From: Hysterangium stoloniferum
Taxonomy: Eukaryota > Basidiomycota > Agaricomycetes > Hysterangiales > Hysterangiaceae
Length of the DNA stretch: 64,000 nucleotides
Direction of reading: 5' to 3'
NCBI GenBank assembly: GCA_015178975.1
Contig: WHVD01000170.1
Coordinates: 105,043 to 169,042 of the forward strand
The position numbers and the translations under genes were made by a program. Of the stretch, positions 1 to 11,529 are shown in pieces; the first letter of the stretch is position 1; every line of letters starts with the position of its first letter. A model generated the notes under the pieces. That model was given only the letters and a program-made list of their open reading frames with translations. It did no database searches and was not told the origin of the DNA.

Positions 1-796
1 TACGTTCTTCGTCTGAGAGTGTATAAAATGGCCAAATACTTGAAAAAAAAATTCTTGGTTTGTTATGTGTGATAAGAATGATAACATAGACGCGTACTCG
101 GGATTCCAAGCGAGAATATCCGATGGAATATAGACATTCTTAAACCCATACCTACAGATGATTAGCTCTCTGGGAACGTGAATACCATTATGAACCCTGA
201 CCCTTCAGCTACCTTACGAACGCGGTCTTTCGAACCTCCTAAAACCAAAACGGGATCTTCAGGTCGCTCTTCCGCCATTTGGCGAAGAATGGTATGCGCC
301 TGAACCAGTTGTGATGTTCGAATCTAACTACGTCAATACCTTTCCTTCGCTTTGACGGATCAACTTGCTTACTTCAACCCCTAGTTGAGATGATAATCGC
401 ATACACCGCTCTTCTTCGCTATATCCGCCGCCATTGGTAATCTAGAGACGTAGCAAAGGCATTAGGCAAGCCAATATTTTATTTATAAAATAGGGTCTCG
501 CACCAGGATATAGGGTATTTTTCTGTTCATGATATTTCATTATAAATATGTCTAGATAACAGAAAGTATGAGAGTACCTACATACCGGGGGCATTTTGAC
601 CTTCTAGGATTTGGAGTGCTCGTCTGCCTTGAGGAAGAACGGCAGATCCTTGTAACAGCACACCGTCCTAAACAAAGTTTTTATAAATATTTATATCAAA
701 AGTAATATCTCTTACGATGTCAAAGGCAAATGCAAGGGGTGAACGGGATATATTAGCTGAGGAAAGCGTTAGACTCAAAGACTTCGTCTTTCTACT
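1..796 (-). CDS. HAD-superfamily hydrolase (CECR5/YKR070W-like), 5' part; runs off left edge
   Basis: Reading right to left, the conserved blocks of the CECR5/YKR070W HAD-hydrolase family appear in order: LAFAFDIDGVLLQG (HAD motif I, DxD, around 655-740), VLPQGRRAL, a short KIPYIL block, ITNGGGYSEEERC (around 405-441), QLVQAHT, DPVLVLGG and YGFKNVYIPSDILAWNP (around 85-130). They are separated by introns with GT-AG ends: 668-715, one or two between 442 and 585, one of about 50 bp near 333-382 and one of about 50 bp near 145-195. Members are usually mitochondrial phosphatase-like proteins of unknown substrate. The N-terminus is unclear: the frame is closed by TGA at 797-799, and a basic, mitochondrial-presequence-like stretch with an ATG at 901 lies in the same frame just beyond it. 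Either an intron is missed there or the gene carries a nonsense mutation. The C-terminal half lies outside the window. Confidence 0.75.
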
Positions 797-1186
797 TCAA
801 TACAGACCAAATTGCCTGCGGGCCTCTATTGCAATGATATTTTGCACCATAAGTCTATTGATGCATCCCTTGCGTGAGAGCCTTGGCAATTTGTAAATCA
901 TCTTTGTTAAAGCGTTGGGATTTGGAAGTCTTGTGAAACTCGACAGTTCAACCAAGATCAAACTAGAATCGAACAAATTACTAATAAATGACGGCATATT
1001 AACGAACAGACCTACTTTCAAACGACGCTAAGAGATGTCGATAAAATTCTATGGTGGTTACTTTACTCCAAGCGTGACATGTGTGACGTGTGATGCGACG
1101 TGCAGCTAATACTTAACAAACTCATCTGGGTGAACCGCTTTGGTCACCGAAAAATCCTTCCCAAGGAGATGAAGTGAATTTTATTT

Positions 1187-1658
1187 TGTACTTAATCTTA
1201 AATTCCTTCATTCTTATGGACCATTTAGGCGCCCCTTCCCAATTCCCTGAGGTGATTCCACCAAAGCTATGCGCAATAAATATCAGCGGCCGATGCTGGA
1301 ACCTGCATCAGAAACGAGTGATAAAATACATTGAACCACGAACGTTCGTCCCTGAAGACATTATAAATGCAGCGAATTTGGCTACGGAATCCACCCATAT
1401 ATCACAAAGTGTCTGCTGTGATCTACTCTGGCCGTGGGTACGCACATAAGTAAGAATTTTGGCAGAAGGTAACGCCTCTGGTAAGAGATCGCGACGCCAA
1501 AGGACACCATTATCTGCAGTGAAGGACGCCTCCCGGTGCGCATCGAGGCCGCGCATGGCAACAATACTATGAGGAGTCGGTGACGTTGATTTGTGATGAG
1601 GCAAGTACCCACTTACTCGACAGTGGGAGATTCCCTTCAATACGCAAGCTCTTTTCAA
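1187..1658 (-). pseudogene. Degenerate alpha/beta-hydrolase domain (SERAC1/DUF676-type), as in fungal NACHT-type proteins
   Basis: The minus strand encodes SIVAMRGLDAHREASFTAD, then NGVLWRRDLLPEALPSAKIL, QSRSQQTLCDIW and, after an in-frame TGA, RPLIFIAHSFGGI. This order matches the lipase-like domain (IVFVHGL... W.RDLLP..LP.ARI.TYG... RPIIFIAHSLGGI) at the N-terminus of many fungal STAND/NACHT proteins. The nucleophile-elbow serine is present (AHSFGG). The histidine of the usual oxyanion HGL motif is replaced (MRGL). The frame ends soon after the elbow with no downstream NACHT or repeat region, so this is probably a truncated relic. The TGA before the last block may be a CGA-to-TGA mutation or part of an unrecognised intron. 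Confidence 0.5.
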
Positions 1659-2833
1659 TCCGAAATGGGATGCACCGGATCAGCCATGATGGGTTGGGAA
1701 GGAGACAGGAAAGTTGACATGTTGAACGGTTGGTCAAGGTCAAAGTAAGTAGCCGTTCCATTCGGTCTTGCGGCAGTGCTGGATACCCATTTCTCGTCAT
1801 TTAATATCTGACAAAACTGTGAGAAAATGATGCATTTAATTATTATTTCCTGGGGGTAGTCTATCTAACTACAGACACCCCTACACTCATTGTCATTAGA
1901 TTAGAAAGCGTAGATAGAATAGACCATGCTTCAAATCTGCAGCGCCTCCATTGAACGGCATGTATCTCCTCCATGAACGATTTGAAGCTTTCAAACGTGA
2001 TGTGACCTACAAAAAAACCAACACGTCTGATTGAGAGAGATAATATCATAAAACCAGGTTGGGGTGATATTCTGTAGAGAAAATGTCTTACGCGAAGAAT
2101 AGTTCAAATCAATTCGTTTGAGGCACAACGTTCGCCTAGGGAAGGTACTATCCAATTATAGCCTGATATCTATGCCACGAAAGCGGGACCTCGGAAAGAC
2201 AATATAGGTGAATTGACCGCTATATCCCTGCAAGAAGACTTGTGCACCTAACACCGCTATAAGTTCGACTTGAGATTTGAAACCCAGCCCAGCGGAAAAC
2301 GTTAGGACCAGATTACCCTCTTCCACCCCATAATTTCGTCAAACTTAGTTTTGTCCTTGGGAATTCAGAGTGTCGAAGAGTGTTACACTGTTCACGTATT
2401 AAAGTATGTCCTTTTCTTTCATCATTAATTAGTGGATTGTGATTGTATCGTGCACTAGTAAGCGTTTATATCTGGCCAGTAAATAGGGATCTCGAAAAGT
2501 AGTGTATTTAGCCGAGCTAGCGAGCTTTCCTAGATGGCTCTAGACGAAATATATAGCATACTTGCTGATCTTCCCACTTTCATAATGTATACCCAGGAAA
2601 AAACGTATACTTCTTCTCATGGTGTCAATAATACGGATATTGCAGCAAAAATTATGCAGCGAGTGACATGGTCTATTAAGTCTCTATTCATGAGAACAAC
2701 TTTGGCACTTTCAAATGAAAAGCAAAAATGTGCGGTGAGAGAGTGGATGCGACAGAGCAGGGATCAAAAAGAAAAAGAAAAACTTCAGGAAAGACAACCA
2801 TTAACATGCACCAATCAACCAGCAGTACAAAAA
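1659..2833. other. Intergenic, no recognised gene
   Basis: Only weak ORFs occur. A 146-codon plus-strand ORF at 2534-2974 overlaps the 3' end of the antisense kinase-like gene and resembles no family; its internal composition (KEKEKLQERQ) is low complexity. I see no transposon ends here. Confidence 0.4.
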
Positions 2834-4699
2834 TCAAATCGGCATATGCATTTGAAGAACTCGACTCAATTCTTGCTGCTCATCGTATGTGTGCGTATCC
2901 TTCCCGGTGTTTTCCTCATTGAGATTGATTGTCCGACCAAAGTCCACAATTCGGAAGGAGGGCTTATTCGGTGAACGGGCCCATAAAGGGCACGTGGCTA
3001 ACATCATATCTTTATTGGGCGGTCCGGGCTGGGCGAGGATATTACGCCTGGCGATCGAACGGTGTAGGAAACCCGCATCGTGGAACCGTTGAAACATGAC
3101 CATGATTTCTGCCCTAAAATGACAACAATGAATCGGGTGAGGAATGTGCAAAACATAATGGGATAAAATTTACTTTTGATACTGCGTTAAAGAGCTAGAT
3201 TCGATTGGGGAACCACAATCCTCCATCATCATGAGCGGTGCTCGCTTTCTATCTTCCGGCTCGTAATATCCATAGAAATGAGGGACGAGTTGGTATAGTT
3301 TTTGAGGAATATGACATGGTTTTACAAGTTGATAACCTGTGTATTCGTGTTTAAAATGTTCCGGGAAAGAACGATCTTTACCTCATTCTGCAAGAATTGT
3401 GTCCTCCCGAGCTGACTTTAGCGATAACCCTCAATACGGGAGGAAACCTGGGTACGTTTTCTTCTTCGATTTTAATCTCCAGCTCAATCTGTGCCTCATA
3501 AACGTGGCCTGTCGTTCCACACCCGAATCGACGTGATTTCGAGATAATGAGTGTCGCGTGAGATCCGTTATCGCGTTTTGCTCGAGCTGCTCCATTGCGG
3601 TTTGAGTTGATGAGACGATATCGATGGGGCTCGACTCCAGGAGACTTCAACAGCCTCGGGCAATTCTTCTGGTTTAATCGGTCAAAAATGACACCCGCAG
3701 GGCCGGAATCATTATCCATCTTTTCGCTCAATGGATTCGTCACATCGTCTTCATCATACACATCAAGAACGCAAGGAAGATCAAAATATGGAATATGGAC
3801 ATCCAACCGATCCGGTCCTATTCCTAAAAGTATCGCTACACCGTGATATGTCGGACTATAACACCTCGACTCCATAATAGTAGGTTTTCCTAGCATAAGT
3901 TCGATCACTTGTTCATTGGCGGGTTGCGTTCCAGAGTACAAGGTTTTTCCGTCCCCGCCGACGAGTTCGCATGTGACTGTGGGGTCCAAACAATCGGATC
4001 TGGCTTACTTTACAGCGAGAGACGAAATTGGGAGCAGATCTGTGGATGATCGCTTAAGATTCAATTCTTGTGACACAAAGAAAATGGCTGATAGGTGGAG
4101 ACGTACTCGATCCACAAAAACTCATCCGGCGAACGACCCCATATATAGCCCTCTGGGGTGCGAATCCCCGGAGGAAATTTACCATTAAGACTCTTAAGCC
4201 ATTCAAAATCACCGTTGTGCGCTACGTAAATCACAGCCTTCTTGCATTTTGGGTGGATTGGGAAGGCGTGCCATCCCTTGTCATCCGGCGGCTCACCTTC
4301 ATAATTATTGTCCCTCGTCATCCGACGGTTCACCTCCATGATCATCCTCTTCCCCTTCATCTCGTGTATGAGTATTGTCCTCACTAGGGCTATGAGCAGT
4401 ACCAGCAGTGGGCTCGGTTGAATTTGATTTTGGTGGGGATTCGAGATTGTCGTTGGGGTGTTGAGAGGGGGATGTGTCGCTAAGTTGGTCCGTGTCAGTG
4501 GGGCGCGCAGGTTTTGCTATCGCCACACAAGCATTGCGGAGGAGTTCAAGGACTTCGCTAATTGCTCAGAAGTGGGTAAATTGCCTTCTCTTTCAAATGA
4601 GAGAATCCCTAGTATGAGGAGGGCGAAATGAAGATTGTTTGGGTATTTATTGTTACCGTGAACGGGAATGGAAGGCTGGTCTTCATCTGATTCGTCCAT
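2834..4699 (-). CDS. Kinase-like protein of the agaric family with DFGR motif and no HRD aspartate
   Basis: A multi-exon gene on the minus strand. The ATG at 4699 opens an acidic exon that probably splices (GT after cacg, AG after ttctg) to AISEVLELLRNACVAIAKPA. Further blocks follow: EGYIWGRSPDEFLW; the glycine loop FGCGTTGHVYEA and RVIAKVS with the VAIK-type lysine (around 3400-3530); LYQLVPHFYGYYEPEDRK, MMMEDCGSPI (around 3215-3300); FHDAGFLHRSIARRNILAQPG (around 3030-3090); and PSFRIVDFGRT (around 2940-2970). Large families of this type occur in Agaricomycetes. The usual HRD aspartate is Ser here (HRSIARRN), so ATP-dependent kinase activity is doubtful. Around 3375-3400 the reading frame shifts between SSGGHNSCRM and GKDRSFPEHF, which may be a damaged exon or an unrecognised splice. 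The C-terminus at 2834 is short. Confidence 0.6.
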
Positions 4700-4939
4700 C
4701 TTATTCAAGACACAAAAATAACAACGAGACTTGGGAGACTAGTTATGCCTTTATGAATATCGACCGTAGTAGTAACTAGTGTCTAATCGGTGATGTAATA
4801 GAACTACACACCGCTTATGTAAGCGATCGATCGAGAAAGCATAACACTCAAAAGAATAAAAATGACGTTGGGATCTGCAAGTCGGCGCTTCGTCAAATAA
4901 GGGAAAAACTTGAGGTCACATAGCTTTTGCCAACAACCT

Positions 4940-6407
4940 ATGTATGCACTTATGCGTTACGGAAGGTCAGGTATTATCACCAAACGCATCTTTCTTTCGA
5001 CAAGCACGCGAAAAATGTCCATATCTAGGTCCAGTTTTGAAGACGATTCTTTGTTGGAAAGACAAGAACGCCGAGTCGGATCTGCACCCAACGGTTCACG
5101 TATTCCATTCTCCATTGCCACCGTTTCCGAGAATTCCGTAGGCTCCAACGCATCGACCATAAAGAATTTTAACTTGGCTTTGATGCCAGAGAACGTTGAT
5201 TCGGTTGTCAAACCTGCAATCGATATGCGCAAGTTCTGTCAGTTGTTGTTGGAGAATCCATCCCTTCTGAATAGTCCGCAGAAGGTTTTGCACCACCTGA
5301 GATCCGCTGTCATTGATCCTGACGTGAGCGTTCCTGTTGACTTTCTAATTATATGAAACGTAGCCTGAGGTACTTATCGTAGGTCATTTCCTTCTCCAAT
5401 ATTCTTCCAAGACACTTGGAAGTCCTTGGAATGGATTACACTGGGGCTCTCACGTATGACAACGATTGGGTTCAGAAAGCGAATTTTCATGATTCGCCTG
5501 CAAATGTTGCCTTGCAGAAAAGTGGTTATCAACGTATGAGGGCACATCTCAACTTATCTGCAAGTGTTTTATAGTCTTGACACTCTTATGGTTCTCAAAT
5601 CACGGTTTGCTCATGACTACCACAGATAAAATCTGGTGCGCGCTGGCTCATTGACCAATACATTCTGGCAGCAGTCACCTATGCACAAGATATCTTCGAC
5701 AACGATGAACAGCTTAAGCAAGAAATGGATCACAAGTACAGAATTGATGCTCCCCTTATCGCCGTTTTTCCGGGGCTGCCAATCCCGTTCACCACCATCA
5801 CTTGCGGCAATAACTCACATACTTTCCATGGTGTTCTCGATTATGGTATTGGGTTTATATCAAACGCGGGACAACGTTTGGATTTCGTCGGTTTTCCGGG
5901 AATTTAGAGTACTGATTCTTGCTTTTAGCTGCACTCGCCAGTGGTGGAGCTCATCTTGATCCTTCTCATGCACTTTTTGCTATTGTGGAGGCGAAAGGTG
6001 GGGAAAAATTCGAATTACAGGACTTGAGTCGGATTGCTACACAGCTGTTGACCTGTCTAGTATTAACGTGTGCATAGCTTATTCCTTCCAGTGTTCTTTC
6101 TCTGATGACTCCTTGCAGGAAACAAACTAGTTTTTCCGGGGCGCTCACCAATGGTGTCTTTTGGAGGTTTTTTACAGCACATGATGGTGGTAATCAACTT
6201 CGAATATACTCTTGTGGGGACTTCCGGGCTGAGGTCTATGGCGGGACGATCATCGAGTTTCTCAAAGATATGGTGTGTACCAGTCTCTGCAATCACTTAT
6301 CCCAGTCACAATTTCCGTTCTGTCACAGATTTTATATGGGAAATCACCCATGGTTACAGCAGACTTCACTAAAGAATTTATGTCAGCATAAAATTGTATT
6401 ATTATGA
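4940..6407 (+). CDS. PD-(D/E)XK nuclease-like hypothetical protein, multi-exon
   Basis: The ATG at 4940 opens a long first exon with a basic N-terminus (MYALMRYGRSG) and LLLENPSLLNSPQKVLHHL. A GTGAGC donor near 5321 joins in phase to VISFSNILPRHLEVLG and MDYTGALTYDNDW after an AG near 5382. Later blocks are SGARWLIDQYILAAVTYAQD (around 5630-5690), FHGVLDYGIGFI (around 5826-5862), ALFAIVEAKGGEKFELQ (around 5970-6020) and FSGALTNGVFWRFF (around 6137-6178). The D...(E)xK arrangement (LDYG ... VEAK) followed by a conserved LTNG.W block is typical of an abundant agaric family annotated as restriction-endonuclease-like. Its biological role is unknown. Not every splice junction could be phased, so exon edges between 5540 and 5640 are tentative. 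Confidence 0.5.
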
Positions 6408-6614
6408 GTCTTGATGAAAGTATTGTCCCACGAGTCGTAGTCATAATTGATCTTTGCCGCCACTAAACCTGTGATTGGCTGCTTCGACTATGTTTGATGC
6501 GGGAGTGATTTTTGTGTCTTTACCAGTGTTTTCACATTCTTTTTTCTGAGCTTTAATTTTTTCTGTCCACTCGCGCCATCCTTCCAGTCGCCTGGCTCAG
6601 GAGGAATGGAATTG

Positions 6615-6982
6615 TGAAAGGCTGTTGTTATCAGCCTCACTCGGTCAACACGGACAGGACTAAGTTTTCTTTATTTTAATAGCAGTATGATACAAGATGA
6701 ATGTGAGGTTCCCTAGAGAAGACTGGGAAGGGATTTCATGGTCAAAAAGATTCCCCTCTTATCACTGTGGAGTGTATACTTATATATCTGCTTGGAACAA
6801 GAAGATTGTGGTAACAAAAGGTGCCTGAAGACAAGGAAGATGTGGCGGGAAAAGGAGAACAAAGGTTGATGGAAGAACAATGGTCAAGGGTGATTGAGTG
6901 GTGATGCAAGGAATGCTTGATTAGTCGAACAAAGGGAGTGGTTGCGAATGGTGGCATATGTGGTAAGGTGGCCAGGCTTACA
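6615..6982. mobile_element. Solo LTR (family F), copy 1
   Basis: A 368-bp TG...CA sequence starting TGAAAGGCTG and ending CCAGGCTTACA, flanked by a perfect 5-bp duplication AATTG at 610-614 (in the 6.6-kb region: 6610-6614) and 6983-6987. The ends match a second copy at 13138-13507 (shared ATCAGCCTCACTC near the start and GGCCAGG[C/A]TTACA at the end), while the middles have diverged. No internal retrotransposon sequence adjoins, so it is a solo LTR. Confidence 0.75.
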
Positions 6983-6987
6983 AATTG

Positions 6988-7896
6988 TCTTTAAAACGAT
7001 GCGGTAGGACTATCTTTACAAGCTTGACATGTCTGGAGGGCTGCTGCTGTCTCGCTGGTTTTCCATTTATTATAGATATAACATCTGGCTATGACTACAT
7101 AGGAGGATAATTAAAATCTTTAACCCGGAGGGCCTAGCTGTGTGGTTACTAACCGTTTCGGATCTTCGGTCTGGGTCCGATTACTGCTGATGTGCTTTTT
7201 GGTAGCTAGCGATCTCACAATTTCCTTCGTGGGCTTTTTGTCAGATCCTATGACCTTGTGTCGCCTTTTGTTCAAAAACGTCCGCCAGCTCATCTCCCAT
7301 TACTCCTTCAGGAATTGGCACCCAATGGAACTCTAAGAACAATATCGCATCCCTGAGGTGTCGGTGTTCACATGTTTATTCCATCATATGGGATTTGTGG
7401 CAGGCATGAAATAACTTGACTGGCAGCAACAAGAAATAGTTATGACATCTCCCCAAGGAGAAGGATTTGGATCTATTGTTGGCTATACCTTCGTCACATC
7501 CGTTTTGGAATACTAGAACTGCACTGTTTCCCCAATATTAAGAGTGCTTATGCCAATGGGATGAATGCGTCATAATTAGCGCAGAAAAAATGGTCGGATA
7601 ATATCATTGCAATTTACGTGGTTGGATTATTCAGTTAATGCAACAATACAATATTCAAATGTACTAAATTACTATAAAAACTAAGTTTGTCTATCCATCC
7701 ATACGTTCATGGTTAAAATAAAAACAAATGCTAGATTAACTAGCTTCTCAAAATTGCTGTAAATATGAATACCATAATTATATAGAGAGAGTCATTCAAT
7801 ACATGTGGTTGCATGAACAAATCCTTTGACAGATCTCCAGATATCCATGTATCCCTATAAATATTTTAGCCTCTATCCACATCATGAAGCTAGCTG
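6988..7896. other. Intergenic, AT-rich, no recognised gene
   Basis: No ORF with family resemblance on either strand. The stretch 7600-7860 is AT-rich and probably lies beyond the 3' end of the DUF6533 gene. Confidence 0.4.
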
Positions 7897-7899
7897 TTC

Positions 7900-9560
7900 T
7901 TAAACCGTGTTGCTTCGTCCCGTACCTTCCATGTCGTCTAGTCTCCCTGCTGCCCACGGAAACTCCTGGAGACTGACCGTAGAGGATGAGTTGTTGGTTC
8001 CAGCCTCGCCAGCTGATGGACCCAACAGTTGTCCGGAGACATTCCCGTAGCTCGTTTGGCTGGTGAAAAGCACCTCATCTTCTGGATCTCCAATATCACC
8101 GATTATTGCATTTGACATTTTCCGGGCCGCCGCTTTAAAAAGCGAACATGGTGCCATGTCCTTTGTCCGTGATATGCCATTTTGGTGTGCATTCCGGTCA
8201 CGAAGATCAAGGAAGAACCGCAAAACTACTAGGGCTGAGACACTAACCACAAAGGTGAATCTGCGAGAAATTGCCAGTAATGAAGATATTCATACGGTCT
8301 CTCAACAACTGTCGTCAAACCCATGCTACCCCTCTGTAAAGTTTAGGTTTCATCCAAAATGAAGAATAATTGACAGTCTTACTCGAACCAGCTTTGATTA
8401 GGAGGCCGTATCAATAGAGAAATTTCCACAGTTTCGGTTATGATAATTTGAAGTCCCCAAGCAATTATCATCCTGTATCAGGGTTAGTAAATCCCAGGGA
8501 ATAACTGGTGGATGAAATGTTCGCACAAAAAGCGAAGGACACCTAATATATCCAGCGTATGATTGTTGACAATATTTCGACACGTAAGTGATATTCTCAC
8601 CTTGCTTGAGGATTAGAGACGCAAGCGATCTTTCGCTGATCATCCCAGGGAGTGATCTTCTCAATTTTACGAGAGTCCATGTATGATACGCAGTTACTCC
8701 GAATATCGCTGCATCGTACAATAATGCCAATCCATTGGCAATAGTGGCCGCTGTTTGCGAGGCGGTAAGATACTACAAATGTTTGAACTATTCGGACAAA
8801 TATACCACTTGTTTAATGACATCAGAAAGTCGCTGTAAAGAGTAGTAGAGTGAGGCGTACATTTGTGTTGGGTACGTTGAGTCACACACTTGGAGGTTTG
8901 AGTTGATCTGAGAGACATTAGCCCAAGCATCTAGAAAGGCGCGGGCTCATACCACGGTCAAAATTACATGCGAGAGGAAGATGAGCGCCAAGCATGAGAA
9001 CAGATACCGCCGTGAAGGCATGATGGCATAGACGCGTGCCAATAAAATTCCTATTCCGATTCAAGATCATCCTGTCTTTATGAATTGTTTCTTACCTCCA
9101 ACTGAAATTTCCGTGACAAGCAAGTCAAACCCAATAAACCTCACAAATGGGGAACAGTCGCTAAAGAAACCAGCCAGATCAATACCTTGTCTCACAGCCG
9201 TAAAGAGGGAACCTGTACTGATAAAAGATGTATAAATATGTCGGAGAACTTGAATATGCACACAAGTAAGCAATGCATACCCTGGGCCATAATTCTGTGA
9301 CGGTAAATATGGGGACGATGGTTTGAAACAGAAGCAGAGATAATCGAGCCGCCACATATAGAATGGTGACGCCGCGCAATTTTCCTGTCCAAATATACCG
9401 TACTTCCTGAGGAAGTGTCAGGATTGTGTCGTATAATGCAATTACTAGACAGAAAATCAAGATATATCTTTGGAACAAAGAAAAGCTGTGTACCAGAACC
9501 AATGGTGTTCCAGTATTTAAAGAGCTGGCTAGGAACAGTGATGAGTTTCAATGAAGGCAT
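7900..9560 (-). CDS. DUF6533-type multi-pass membrane protein
   Basis: The ATG at 9560 begins MPSLKLITVPSQLF. After an intron ending near 9470 comes YILIFCLVIALYDTILTLP and QEVRYIWTGKLRGVTILYV, the hallmark LYD.LLTLP.EV.YIW of the basidiomycete DUF6533 family. Downstream are further hydrophobic helices, then ALLYDAAIFGVTAYHTWTLV and SLASLILKQG (around 8590-8730), equivalent to the family's ALLYDG..F..T...T... block before the last helices. The last exon, VSVSALVVLRFFLDLRDRN (around 8190-8250), is the typical C-terminal helix plus tail, and the protein ends at 7900 with a serine-rich cytoplasmic tail. Several short introns are implied between 8250 and 9470. The function of the family is unknown; a seven-helix plasma-membrane topology is usual. 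Confidence 0.7.
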
Positions 9561-10348
9561 CTCTCCAGCGCTACTTACAGGTCATTCTCTGCTTGAACGA
9601 AGGAAGCTATTTTAGCACTGTTGTATGGCATAGTGGCTGAATGAAAGAGAGGAAAGAGTTGACCACTTCCATCATGATTCGAGATAGATTATAAGGATGC
9701 TGGTAGTTCAGTGTCGAGATGGCACTCGTAGAGTCACAGTCAGTCGGCGAGACGCATCATTATGTACCATGCACCAGAGCCATGAGGCATTAACTGCCAT
9801 GCGGTCAAGGCTCGTTGTCATCTCTGTCGCAACACGGCTAAAATTTGAGCCCGGTCAAAATCTCTACACCAATTACACGGTTCGCTATTCCTCAGTGTTG
9901 GCAGAAGACCCTGCGGCTTTCAGCGTTATCTATTTTGTAAAATATTCTCAGAGTCTTAAGTATTCTATTTGATACTCTATCTCAGTTTTTTTGAATTTGA
10001 CCGGCTTAGCCGTTGGCAACTCTATTGCCACTGCTTCTTGCGCCGATGCCAGACGCATACCAAAGTTGATTTGTGGGTGTTAAAATTGTCCCAATTTAAT
10101 GACATGTTGTTCAAATTCTCATATCAAACGAGCAAAAAAGGCTTTCCGGGAGAATCGAGCCACTGGCAAAGATTATATACTCACTACAAGGATGTGTGAA
10201 TTGTTCCTTTGCTGAGCCTCAGTCCGTGTGTTGATGGCACTCATGTATTTGTTCATAAATAGACCCGTATTGCGACTAGCCGCCGCCAGAGAGCAGGTAG
10301 ACAAGTACAATAGATGCATCAGAATTCGGTTCTGAAACTCGCTGGAAA
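9561..10348. other. Intergenic upstream of the DUF6533 gene
   Basis: Open frames at 9697-9972 and 9969-10199 have no family resemblance and no splice-linked continuation. It probably contains the promoter of the divergent membrane-protein gene. Confidence 0.35.
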
Positions 10349-11062
10349 ATGCACAAAAATGGCCACAATGAGATGGACATGGACATGAAGGTGTTAAAAG
10401 AGATTATTGATAGCAATTCGAATAAGCTTGCATGCAAGTTCAAGGTGGTTAGTAGAGGGCATGCAGAAGTGAGATTTGATTCAGGAACGGTGAGTCAAAG
10501 GATCACATCAATCAGAACTATGCCAATCCTAGGTGAAAACGCAACTGACTGTACAATTTGGATGAACGAAAGGGGAAAACCCACACAGGCAGCTCTGATT
10601 AACATTGCCCCCATTCGGAGAGCCTTACGCGCGTCCGCTCTCTTGAACATCCCATGGCCGTCCCCCCGCAACGCACGCACCATGCGCCAGCGCCCGTCGT
10701 GTTCCTTTACTCGTGGTGTACAAACACTCTTGTTATATCTTCTGAGTTAGTAGTGTGCCCGTTGGCGCATCCTTCAATGAGCGTTGCGCGGCAAAGGCAT
10801 AGTTCGACTTGGAGGGCGTGGAGTTGGGCAGTAGAAGGAGACTGGGTTCGTGCGAGTAAGCATTTTAAGTCGGTCCGCCCACCTGAAGCAGCCGGGAACC
10901 GAAAGTGGACTGCGGACACCTCAATTGGAATCGAAGAGGGAGAACGTCACCTCCTCGTCTACTGCCATCGATAATCTCCATGTCCATGTCCATCTCATCA
11001 TGGCCCTTTTTGAGCACTTCCCAATAGCCCCACAAGGGTTCCATACCGCCAGATATCGACTA
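10349..11062. repeat. Two related coding-like segments in inverted orientation
   Basis: The plus strand at 10349-10415 (MHKNGHNEMDMDMKVLKEII) and the minus strand at 11025-10955 (EVLKKGHDEMDMDMEIID) are homologous, sharing GAGATGGACATGGACATG and the flanking AAAA.GGCCA. Homology covers roughly 60-70 bp, separated by about 550 bp of unlike sequence. This could be the terminal inverted repeats of a decayed DNA transposon or an inverted duplication of a coding exon. No transposase motif and no clear target duplication were found. Confidence 0.35.
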
Positions 11063-11074
11063 GCAAGAGAGTGA

Positions 11075-11529
11075 TTTATTTAAAGATTGGAAGGCTGATG
11101 ATGACACAAGGAGGTGGATAACAATCCAAGGGTCTCATGTGTTGCAAAAGTCAGGAGGTGACGATGCAAGGCTCTCATGCGTTGCAAAGATCAGGAGGCT
11201 ATAGTACATGTTATAGGAGGCATCAGTATCCACGAGTGTATTAATTTCGAGCACAGCAATTACAATGGCATTGAACGAAACATAAATACATAAATGGAAA
11301 GACACGTAGCATCGAGGCCAGGGGAAAATGTGCAAAAGCATTGCTAGTACGAGCATGGAGAGACTGAGCGACAAGCACGAGATCTGAGTTGAGCACTAAG
11401 TGAGACCGAGAGTGTAACCTGAGAGGAACTATATAGTCCAAGAGCGAACGAGTGAGCAATGACGAGAATCTACTGATGTGCCATTGGAGCAAATAAGAAA
11501 AGAACTATATCGACAAGCATTTCGACGAC
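11075..11529. other. Intergenic, no recognised gene
   Basis: A 16-bp block, AAGGCTCTCATGCGTTG (11170) and its near copy GGGTCTCATGTGTTG (11130), is repeated, both followed by CAAA[A/G]. Nothing else recognisable. Confidence 0.3.

Noticed and set aside
4061-4387. Plus-strand ORF of 105 codons
   Set aside because: It is antisense to a kinase-gene exon (NGDFEWLKSLNGKFPPGIRT) that fits the gene model.
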